From Bradyrhizobium sp. AUGA SZCCT0283 (GTDB lineage: Bacteria; Pseudomonadota; Alphaproteobacteria; Rhizobiales; Xanthobacteraceae): a stretch of DNA of 45,924 nucleotides. Position numbers and translations under genes: made by a program. Below the pieces are notes generated by a model, which was not told the DNA's origin, searched no databases, and saw only the letters and a program-made list of their open reading frames with translations. Location: contig NZ_JAFCLU010000044.1 of NCBI RefSeq assembly GCF_018130385.1, forward strand, positions 1-45,924, read 5' to 3'. Of the stretch, positions 39,447 through 45,924 are shown piece by piece. Position 1 is the first letter of the stretch, and each line of letters starts with the position of its first letter.

Positions 39447-40259
39447 ATGCGCACGGCTCGCCGATCCCTGTACCGATGGACGCTCGCGGCGGCCCTGAGC
39501 GTCGTTGCGCTCGGCGAAACGTTGGTGCCGTGCACGGCGTTCGCCGATATTCCCGCCATCGCGCAGCGCCAGCGGACCGAGAAAAAGATCTTCACCGACA
39601 ACGAGGTCATCGAAGGCTTTCTGAAGATCGCGTTCGGCGCCGAATATCACCTCGCCGGCCGTGTCGACCGCATCCGCAAGTATGACGGGCCGGTGCGGGT
39701 GTTTGCCGACGGCAACCGCGCCGACCGCAAGACGCAGCTTGCGAAAATCGTCGCCGACATCGCCGCGCGCGTTCAGCACCTCGACATCGCCATGGCCGGC
39801 AGCCTCGAAGACGCCAATGTGCAGGTCAAGCTGGTGCGCGACCGCGATCTCCAGCGCACCATCGCGACCTTCTACGGCAGCGAACGGGCAAAAGAGATTC
39901 GCTCTTCGCTCGACCCGCAATGCCTGTCGGGCTTTCGCAAGAACGAGAAGTTCGAAATCGAGCACTCCGACGTGATCCTCACCGTCGACAATGGCGACTT
40001 CGTCTTCTTCGATTGCGCCTATGAGGAATTGCTGCAATCGCTGGGACCGATCAACGATACGGCGAGCGTGCCCTGGACCATGTTCAACGACAATGTGTCG
40101 ATGGGCTATTTCGACGTCTACGACCAGTATCTCCTGAACCTCCTCTATGATCCCAGGATCAAGGCCGGCATGACCGTGCAGGAGGTCAAGGCGGTGCTGC
40201 CGGACGTGCTGGCCGACGTGCGCGCATGGGTGCGCAAGGTCAACAACCTGCCGGAGTAA
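39447..40259 (+). CDS. DUF2927 family exported protein (270 aa)
   Basis: A secreted protein with an N-terminal hydrophobic leader (RWTLAAALSVVALGETLVPC) and the DUF2927 domain: EVIEGFLKIAFGAEY, KYDGPVRVFADG, CLSGFRKNEKFEIEHSDVILTV, VFFDCAYEELLQSLGPINDT and FNDNVSMGYFDVYDQYLLNLLYDPRI. The family has no known function, although some members resemble metalloprotease-associated proteins. The cysteine in the leader (VPC) is not in a proper lipobox. No partner gene is obvious. Confidence 0.87.
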   Translation: MRTARRSLYRWTLAAALSVVALGETLVPCTAFADIPAIAQRQRTEKKIFTDNEVIEGFLKIAFGAEYHLAGRVDRIRKYDGPVRVFADGNRADRKTQLAKIVADIAARVQHLDIAMAGSLEDANVQVKLVRDRDLQRTIATFYGSERAKEIRSSLDPQCLSGFRKNEKFEIEHSDVILTVDNGDFVFFDCAYEELLQSLGPINDTASVPWTMFNDNVSMGYFDVYDQYLLNLLYDPRIKAGMTVQEVKAVLPDVLADVRAWVRKVNNLPE

Positions 40260-40281
40260 CGAGCCTCGGGCCTCACCCGTT

Positions 40282-40354
40282 ATTGCGAGCGAAGCGAAGC
40301 CATCCATCTTTCCGTGCACGAGGTGACAATGGATTGCTTCGCTTCGCTCGCAAT
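40282..40354. repeat. Long inverted repeat (dispersed rhizobial palindrome)
   Basis: ATTGCGAGCGAAGCGAAGC... (40282-40307) and its reverse complement (40329-40354) form 26-bp arms with one mismatch around a 21-nt loop. This GAAGCGAAGC palindrome is a familiar intergenic repeat of Bradyrhizobium and Rhodopseudomonas. It lies just after the DUF2927 stop and could also stop transcription. The rest of the 314-bp gap to the LysR gene shows no further feature. Confidence 0.8.
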
Positions 40355-40573
40355 GAAGGCGGAGAATGCGGGACAATTTCCCGCCAGCGGCAGCCCTGGC
40401 AAAACCCTTCGTCAGGCCCGCCAGCGTCCCTCGCGCGATGGTTGAAAACCCGGTGGCCCCCTGCATCCACTTTTTTCCAGTGACAACGCAAAGTTTTATT
40501 GACGAAAGATTGTGACTTCCGGGAGCAAATCCTGTCTAATGGGACTCATGGGCGCTTCCTATAAGTTTTCCAA

Positions 40574-41572
40574 ATGAACGACCTGCCACGTATCCAGGCC
40601 TTGCGCTGCTTCATCACCGTGGCCCGCGAAGGCACGGTGTCGCGTGCGGCCACCTTGCTGCATCTGACCCAGCCCGCCGTCAGCCTCCAGCTGAAGGGGC
40701 TCGAAGAGAGCACCGGCTTGCAGCTCTTCAACCGAACGCCGGGCGGCTTTACCCTGACCGAAGCGGGCGCCGCCTTGTTGCCGCTCGCGCACCGGACGGT
40801 ATCGGCCTCAGCGGATTTCAGGACGGCGGCAGATTCGTTGCGGGAATCGCAGCGGGCAACGCTGCGGGTCGGCACGATCCTGGATCCCGAGTCGATCCGG
40901 CTGGGCCCGTTCGTGCGAAGCCTCGCCACTTCCTCGAAGAAGACCGAAGTCTTCCTCCGCCACGGTATGAGCGACGACGTGCTGGCGCAGATCGGCAGGG
41001 GCGAGCTCGACGTCGGATACTATATCGATGCCACGCCAGCCGAATGCCTTGGGTTGGAGATGCTGCCCGAACGCACGATCGAGGATGGCAAGTTCCGGCT
41101 CACGCCACTGATGCGCTACGACTACCGCGTGATCGCCCCGCGCGAATGGAGCGACAAGGTGCTGGGAAAGGACTGGGCCGACCTCATCGACCTGCCCTGG
41201 ATTGCGACGCCGCATGCCTCGGCGCATCGGAGGCTGATCGACGACGTCTTCCGGCCCATGGAGTCATTGCCGAAACGCGTCGCCTTCGCCGAACAGGAAG
41301 ACGCCATGATCGAGTTCGTCGAAGCCGGCAGCTGCCTCAGCCTCGCCCGCGACTGCGTGCTCGACCGCATCACGCGCGACCGGAATTTCGTGATTGCCGA
41401 CAAGGTGGCGCTGACCTGCGACCTCAGTTTCGCCTGCCTGACGTCGCGGCGTCACGAGCCGATTATCTCGCAAGCCTTCGCGGCCATGCAGGCGGTATGG
41501 GACCTGAAGCCGGGCGGCGCAGCGCCCGCGCCGATCGAAGCGGCAAGATCGCGGAAAAGCGCCCGGCGCTAG
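40574..41572 (+). CDS. LysR-type transcriptional regulator (332 aa)
   Basis: N-terminal winged helix-turn-helix (IQALRCFITVAREGTVSRAATLLHLTQPAVSLQLKGLEE region, residues 7-45) and a two-lobe effector domain (about 95-310) with LRVGTILDPESIRLGPF. The inducer is unknown. It is preceded and followed by genes that do not obviously share a pathway, so its target cannot be named. The C-terminal 20 residues are Arg/Ala-rich. It converges with the M48 gene, with a short GC palindrome (41581-41592) in between. Confidence 0.92.
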   Translation: MNDLPRIQALRCFITVAREGTVSRAATLLHLTQPAVSLQLKGLEESTGLQLFNRTPGGFTLTEAGAALLPLAHRTVSASADFRTAADSLRESQRATLRVGTILDPESIRLGPFVRSLATSSKKTEVFLRHGMSDDVLAQIGRGELDVGYYIDATPAECLGLEMLPERTIEDGKFRLTPLMRYDYRVIAPREWSDKVLGKDWADLIDLPWIATPHASAHRRLIDDVFRPMESLPKRVAFAEQEDAMIEFVEAGSCLSLARDCVLDRITRDRNFVIADKVALTCDLSFACLTSRRHEPIISQAFAAMQAVWDLKPGGAAPAPIEAARSRKSARR

Positions 41573-41596
41573 CTCCCTCTCCCGCGCGCGGGGCAG

Positions 41597-42706
41597 TCAA
41601 ATTTTGGTATCGCAGATCGACTTCAGCGATCGCCATTCCTCTGATGTCAGCAGCGGCGGCCCGCTGGCGGAGCGGTCTTCCCGGCTCATCCGCGCCAACC
41701 GGTCCTCGCTCAGGGGATGGGTGGAGATGATGGAGAGGCCCTTGCCCTCCTTTCCGGTGACCCGAAGCAGCAACTCCCCGGTCGGCTTCGCCGGCCGGCC
41801 GAGCCGGTGCATGACGTCGATCGCAAAACCGTCGGCATTGGTCTCGGCCTCTCGCGAATGCGACGACGTCAGCAGCGTGCGCGAGCCGAAGATCAGCGCG
41901 CTGGAGCCGGTGATGTCGCCGAACAGCAGTCCGACCAGGAACGACGTGCTGCCGTCGCGGATCAGTCCGCGCATGTTGTCGCGATGCTTGAGATGGCCGA
42001 GTTCATGGGCCAGCACGCCCGCGATTTCGTCGGCGTTCTCGGCCTTCGCCAGCAATCCGTCGAACAGATAGACCTTGCCGCCCGGCAGCGCGAAGGCATT
42101 GGGAATCGGACTCGACAGCACACCCGACTGCACCGAGGTGTCGAGGCCGGCGGATTCGCGAATTGAAGTGACGAGCTTGACGAAAGCCTTCTGCCCGGCG
42201 GCGTTGTCGCAAGCCTTGGCATTGAACATCGTCTTGATCTGGCTGTCGGCGACGTCGCCGAGCCGCCGTTCGAACGCTTGGGGCACCAGCGGCGTCAGGC
42301 GATCGGCGATCAGCGGAAGTCCGAACAGCACCACGGCAACGATCGAAACCGCGGCCGCGAGCGACCAGCCGACAATGACGGCAACGCCGCGGCGGCCGGG
42401 CGTGTTTTCATCCAATTTGGCGCAGCGCGAGACCAACTCGCTTGCCAGCGCGTCGTCGCGAACCTCCAGCCGCGCCAGCACAGGTGCGCTGAGGCAGCCG
42501 AGGCGCAGCATGCCCGCTGGGCTGTCGGCGCGGCGGATGTCGGCATAGTCCCACGCCGCCAGCGTCTGTTCCTGTTCGATGATTTCGAGCCGGTCGGAGA
42601 ATTGAAGCACAACCGCACGGCGCCGGCTCGACGTCCCGTCGAAATAGGTCGCCGCATTGGCGGGCGGTGTTTTCGAAATCTCTGGCGCGTCGCTATCCAT
42701 TGTCAT
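41597..42706 (-). CDS. M48-family membrane metalloprotease (369 aa)
   Basis: Zinc protease with HELGH at 234-238 and a downstream SREAETNADGFA that supplies the third zinc ligand. An N-terminal region of about 105 residues precedes a membrane span (VAVIVGWSLAAAVSIVAVVLFGL, 108-130), so the protease domain (about 150-369) is probably periplasmic or cytoplasm-facing and anchored. It lies 13 nt downstream of the DUF898 gene; the pairing of an M48 protease with a DUF898 membrane protein is common and suggests joint function in membrane quality control. Confidence 0.92.
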   Translation of the reverse strand: MTMDSDAPEISKTPPANAATYFDGTSSRRRAVVLQFSDRLEIIEQEQTLAAWDYADIRRADSPAGMLRLGCLSAPVLARLEVRDDALASELVSRCAKLDENTPGRRGVAVIVGWSLAAAVSIVAVVLFGLPLIADRLTPLVPQAFERRLGDVADSQIKTMFNAKACDNAAGQKAFVKLVTSIRESAGLDTSVQSGVLSSPIPNAFALPGGKVYLFDGLLAKAENADEIAGVLAHELGHLKHRDNMRGLIRDGSTSFLVGLLFGDITGSSALIFGSRTLLTSSHSREAETNADGFAIDVMHRLGRPAKPTGELLLRVTGKEGKGLSIISTHPLSEDRLARMSREDRSASGPPLLTSEEWRSLKSICDTKI

Positions 42707-42719
42707 TCACGCCTTAGCC

Positions 42720-43877
42720 CTAGAATCCGCCGACATCGAGACCGTCGGCAAACCCTTCGCCGAGCGCGTTGGCCAGATCGCCCCGCGCCGCGACGTTGGC
42801 GGCGGCCTCGAGGCCGCTGATATTGACCGAGCCCAGCACCTTCACCCAGAGATCGCGCGTCAGATAGACCCGGATCACGACGTTGAACGAAAGCGCCAAC
42901 AACAAATAGCCCAGACCGGTCAGCACCAGCAGCGGAATGCTCCTCATCAATTCCGGTGTCTTGAAAAATTCCGTCAATCCCGCACCGCTCATGCTGGCGA
43001 CCAGCACCGCGCACAGCGCCAGATAGACGGCGAAGACAAGCCCAAGCATAGCCATCCAGCCGATCACTTTCCAGTACAGCCCGATCAATGCGCTCTTCGG
43101 CAACGACGATTCCAGACGCACGCCGCCGAACCGGATTCCGGATAGCCACCAGCGCCATTCGATGGCCTTGTAGCCGGCGTAAATGAAGGGGGCGATCGGA
43201 CTTATATAGAGTGCGATCGGCGTGAGCAGCCACAGCCACCAGCCGCGCTTGAAGAACTCCCAGCCGCGCCCCTCGAAACTGCCCTGCAGGTCGCCGTAAT
43301 GGGAATGCCGCATCTTGTAGCGTTCGAGTGCCGCAGCGCGCCATGGCAGTATCAGTCCGAGCGTGAGGATCATCAGCACGCCCCATAGCGAGGCCTGCAA
43401 GGCATAGATCCAGCCCGAGCCGGTCATCCAGAAGCGCACGCCGCGCCATACCGTGCGCGTCATCCGGTAGCGCCGCGCGCGAAAAATCGCGAACTGCCCG
43501 AACAGATAGAAGAAGGCGATCAGGGGGATGCTGGCGAACGCCTGATAGTGCTCGGCCTCGAGACCGATCAGAAAATAACCGAGATAGATCGGCACCAGGA
43601 TCGCGAGCGCGACCAGGAATCCGATCAGCAACTCCTTGCCGCGGCCGGTATATTCGGCGGCATCGCCATCGACCAATGTGTTGGACCAGAGATAGCGGCG
43701 GATGTCGGTGAGGAGCCAGAATCGGTAGAAGCCGAGAGTGACGAGCTCCAGCGCGGCGCCGCGCTTGGCCAGATCAAAGAATTCGCTGCGCTTGCCGGAA
43801 AACGCCACCGGCATCGGCGGCGGCACGGGCGAAGGCTGTGGTGGCGGCACCTGCGGGGGCCAGCTCATCTGGTTCAT
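42720..43877 (-). CDS. DUF898 (YjgN-like) membrane protein (385 aa)
   Basis: A Pro-rich N-terminus (MNQMSWPPQVPPPQPSPVPPP) precedes a body with six or so membrane spans. Family blocks visible are FFDLAKRGAALELVTLGFYRFW, DIRRYLWSNTLVDGDAAEYTGRGKELL and ALERYKMRHSHYGD with its later repeat IRFGGVRLESSL. GGAG is 8 nt before the ATG at 43877. Cotranscribed with the M48 protease. The function of the family is unknown. Confidence 0.9.
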   Translation of the reverse strand: MNQMSWPPQVPPPQPSPVPPPMPVAFSGKRSEFFDLAKRGAALELVTLGFYRFWLLTDIRRYLWSNTLVDGDAAEYTGRGKELLIGFLVALAILVPIYLGYFLIGLEAEHYQAFASIPLIAFFYLFGQFAIFRARRYRMTRTVWRGVRFWMTGSGWIYALQASLWGVLMILTLGLILPWRAAALERYKMRHSHYGDLQGSFEGRGWEFFKRGWWLWLLTPIALYISPIAPFIYAGYKAIEWRWWLSGIRFGGVRLESSLPKSALIGLYWKVIGWMAMLGLVFAVYLALCAVLVASMSGAGLTEFFKTPELMRSIPLLVLTGLGYLLLALSFNVVIRVYLTRDLWVKVLGSVNISGLEAAANVAARGDLANALGEGFADGLDVGGF

Positions 43878-44024
43878 GGATCAACTCCAGCGCGAACGGT
43901 GGCGGATCAAACCACAAATTTGTCGACCGTTGTGTGACCCAAGTCCCACACCAGAGCACGATCCAGACCCGCAGGACCGCGCCAGCACAAAGCGGCGCCA
44001 CCGCTTCCCTCGTACTCACAGCGA

Positions 44025-44648
44025 CTATTTCAAATATCCGACCACGAGCCGTGTAGCCTCGTCGACGAGCGTCTTAACAGCTTCGTCCGAGAGCTTCTGA
44101 GCATTGTGCAAGACCGCCGTATGAGCCAGCGCCTCTATCGTTGTCACGCACACAAATGTGGCAAGTCCTAAGTCGGTCATACGAAGTTCATCGCTGTGGC
44201 TCTCGAGATAGGCCCTGAACAGCGCATAGGTTTCGCGATTGAAGGCTTCGAGATTTGCAAGGCGCCCTGTGCGCGGAATCTGCTCTGCCAGGACGCGGTG
44301 TAGCCTGGGGTCGATGCGATGCGCTTCGATCGCGACGGCAACAATCCTGCGCACCGCCTTCTCAATCGGCTGCGAGGCGACCTCCGCCAGCGCGCTACGG
44401 ACGACCCGCATAATGTCCTGATTGTGACGGTCGATGACGGCGGCAACGAGTGCCTCCTTGCCGGGGTAATATTGGTAGAGCGAGCCAACGCTCACGCCCG
44501 CCACTTCAGCGATACGGTTGGTGCTGGCTTTGTCGAAACCCTCCTTGACCAAAATGCGAGCTGTCGCTTCGATAAGCGCGTCAACCGTCGCACGCGATCT
44601 CTCTTGAGAGGCATGTTTCCTGGGTTTCGTGGGTGGCTTGCGCGCCAT
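44025..44648 (-). CDS. TetR-family repressor (207 aa)
   Basis: The N-terminal helix-turn-helix (LIEATARILVKEGFDKASTNRIAEVAGVSVGSLYQYYPGKEAL region, residues 24-63) is typical TetR; the ligand-binding helices follow. The start at 44648 (MARKPPTKPRKHASQERS) has GGAAC upstream; further upstream residues are the shadow of the intergenic region. The gene is divergent from an alpha/beta hydrolase, with a palindrome between them, so it probably represses that gene and itself. The ligand is likely a hydrolase substrate, by analogy. Confidence 0.9.
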   Translation of the reverse strand: MARKPPTKPRKHASQERSRATVDALIEATARILVKEGFDKASTNRIAEVAGVSVGSLYQYYPGKEALVAAVIDRHNQDIMRVVRSALAEVASQPIEKAVRRIVAVAIEAHRIDPRLHRVLAEQIPRTGRLANLEAFNRETYALFRAYLESHSDELRMTDLGLATFVCVTTIEALAHTAVLHNAQKLSDEAVKTLVDEATRLVVGYLK

Positions 44649-44675
44649 GTTCTGCGTTCCAGATGCGAGTAGGTA

Positions 44676-44695
44676 ATGCGAGCTATCGCTCGTAT
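44676..44695. promoter_or_regulatory. Probable TetR operator in the divergent promoter region
   Basis: ATGCGAGCTATCGCTCGTAT is a near-perfect 20-bp palindrome (ATnCGAGC-N4-... GCTCGnAT), 28 bp before the repressor ATG, with a half-site ATGCGAG repeated 13 bp nearer the gene. Confidence 0.55.
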
Positions 44696-44784
44696 TATAT
44701 CTTCGGACGGCGACAAATGAATAGTCGTGACTTCCGGGCTGACAACAAGCACGCCCCCCCTCGCACCCCAAACAGGATGTAGCC

Positions 44785-45747
44785 ATGAGCGTTGGAGAGG
44801 TATCAACACAGCAGGTTCAGGAGTTGCTGCCGGACAATGCCGGGCCTAGCTGGCAGAGCCGCTGCATCAATCGTCTGCTGCGACTTCTTCCCATCAAGAA
44901 GCGGACGGCGTCCGCTGCTGCCGTGCAGGAGCACGTGCGCAAATTGGCATCGCGGCCGGCGCCTCATGAACCGACGGGTCTGGGCCGCGGCGTTGAGGTA
45001 ACGTTGAAGAGCGAGGCGGGATGGCCCGTCTATAATACGGCGCCGTCTGCAAATCCCGAAATTGGCAACCACGTGGTGTTCCTGCACGGCGGCGGCTACA
45101 TCAACGAGATCGTTCGCGCCCATTGGCGCTTCATCGGTTACCTGACCCGTAATGCTCGCGTCCGTTGCGTCGTCCCCATATACCCGCTGGCTCCCCGTGC
45201 CACTGCGAAGGACGTCGTGCCGGCCACCGGTGAGCTGTTGCGGAAGCTTCTGGAAGATGCCGGGCCTGCGAAGGTCACGGTGGTCGGCAACTCGGCGGGT
45301 GCCGGGTTGGGGCTCGCGGCAGCCCAGTGGTTACGAGACTCCGGATATCGGCAACCGGACGGGCTGGTGCTGATCTCGCCCGGGGTAGACGCTTCGATCA
45401 ACCGGCCGGAGCATATGGCAATCGCCGTTCACGACCCCGTGCAGGATATTCCGGGCATCATCGAAGCAGGCCGTCTCTATGCTGGCGACCTGGATGTCAC
45501 CCATCCCTATGTCAGTCCGTTGAATGGCGAGTTCCGCGGGCTTGCGCCGATGATCATATTCTCCGGTACGCTCGACCTTCTCTATCCCGACAGCATCGAG
45601 ATGGCCGCGAAGGCGCGGGCAGCGGGTGTGCCGGTCGAGCTTCATCTGCGGCAGGGCCAGCCACACAACTATGCGGGGATGCCGACGCCGGAAGGCCGGC
45701 AGGCGCGTAAGATTATCCTGCGCGCCGTTGCCCAGGGACTGACGTGA
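44785..45747 (+). CDS. Alpha/beta hydrolase of the hormone-sensitive lipase group (320 aa)
   Basis: Esterase/lipase of the HSL family: HGGG oxyanion-hole motif at 101-104, nucleophile in GNSAG (Ser170), then an Asp in DLLYPDS and the His in GQPHNYAG near the C-terminus complete the catalytic triad. The first 90 residues form the cap region. AGGATG lies just upstream of the ATG. No signal peptide is apparent, so it is cytoplasmic. Regulated by the divergent TetR protein, by inference. Confidence 0.93.
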   Translation: MSVGEVSTQQVQELLPDNAGPSWQSRCINRLLRLLPIKKRTASAAAVQEHVRKLASRPAPHEPTGLGRGVEVTLKSEAGWPVYNTAPSANPEIGNHVVFLHGGGYINEIVRAHWRFIGYLTRNARVRCVVPIYPLAPRATAKDVVPATGELLRKLLEDAGPAKVTVVGNSAGAGLGLAAAQWLRDSGYRQPDGLVLISPGVDASINRPEHMAIAVHDPVQDIPGIIEAGRLYAGDLDVTHPYVSPLNGEFRGLAPMIIFSGTLDLLYPDSIEMAAKARAAGVPVELHLRQGQPHNYAGMPTPEGRQARKIILRAVAQGLT

Positions 45748-45843
45748 TCGTCGTCACAGGAGGCACCACTTGATCAGATGATCTGGCGCGTGGAAGCCGT
45801 GCCCTAACGAACCCGTGCTCTTGTTGACTCGGCGCAGCTCAGC

Positions 45844-45924
45844 CTATGCGGTCTTTTCGAACAGTTCCCGTCCGATCAGCATGCGGCGGATTTCGCTGGT
45901 GCCGGCGCCGATCTCATAGAGCTT
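45844..45924 (-). CDS. Acyl-CoA dehydrogenase, probable isovaleryl-CoA dehydrogenase (C-terminal 26 residues)
   Basis: The frame entering from the right edge reads KLYEIGAGTSEIRRMLIGRE and ends LFEKTA. YEIGAGTSEIRRMLIGREL is the C-terminal signature of acyl-CoA dehydrogenases, and this form is closest to isovaleryl-CoA dehydrogenase, a flavoenzyme of leucine breakdown. Only the C-terminus lies in the window, so the exact substrate is uncertain. Confidence 0.85.
   Translation of the reverse strand, partial: KLYEIGAGTSEIRRMLIGRELFEKTA

Overview
The window comes from an alphaproteobacterium of the Bradyrhizobium / Rhodopseudomonas type. The evidence is the fixR-nifA pair (FixR is a Bradyrhizobium hallmark), NifA with the redox-sensitive cysteine pattern, a full hup/hyp [NiFe]-hydrogenase locus with a regulatory H2 sensor, high GC with NNC/NNG codons, and the dispersed palindromic repeats typical of that group. 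No nod or host-range genes are seen.

Region 1 (1-4.8 kb) is the edge of a nitrogen-fixation cluster. On the minus strand fixR and nifA are followed by a 2x[4Fe-4S] ferredoxin, a small unknown gene and the start of sufB. Promoter elements can be read directly. fixR has a sigma54 -24/-12 element with a TGT-N10-ACA NifA site. A perfect FNR/FixK box lies between fixR and nifA. Two tandem NifA sites plus a -24/-12 element precede the ferredoxin-unknown-sufB operon. A BFD-type [2Fe-2S] gene and a divergent FmdB-type zinc-ribbon gene follow.

Region 2 (4.8-27.4 kb) is one long minus-strand hydrogenase locus in the order hupS L E C, (gap) hupD F G H I J K, hypA B C D E X, hupR (hoxA), hupT, hupU, hupV, hypF, and one small unknown gene. 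It holds the membrane uptake hydrogenase (HupSL with cytochrome b HupC; HupS has the six-cysteine proximal-cluster signature of O2-tolerant enzymes), the nickel permease HupE, the assembly and ligand-synthesis machinery including HypX, and the H2-sensing chain HupUV-HupT-HupR. A near-consensus sigma54 promoter precedes hupS. Together with nif next door this is a system for recycling the H2 that nitrogenase releases.

Region 3 (27.4-31.5 kb) holds a TonB-dependent receptor transcribed toward hupS, an exact NikR operator (GTATGA-N16-TCATAC) upstream of it, and, divergently, what looks like a gutted nikR gene. The receptor is therefore probably the outer-membrane nickel receptor that feeds the hydrogenase, and its local repressor gene appears destroyed. 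A DUF3422 gene follows.

Region 4 (31.5-34.8 kb) is a small accessory patch. A two-gene cassette (a DUF5131/Gp37-Gp68 three-Cys protein and its partner TcmP) sits between 41-nt direct repeats that look like tRNA 3' ends, with a further tRNA-like fragment and a terminator beside it and no integrase. Several very small membrane or unknown proteins follow.

Region 5 (34.9-45.9 kb) is ordinary chromosomal background: M20 peptidase, a possible nuclease-fold protein, a TPP enzyme, L,D-transpeptidase, DUF2927, LysR, M48 peptidase, DUF898, a TetR/hydrolase pair, and the C-terminus of an acyl-CoA dehydrogenase, with two dispersed palindromic repeats.

No rRNA, intact tRNA, insertion sequence or CRISPR array was recognised.
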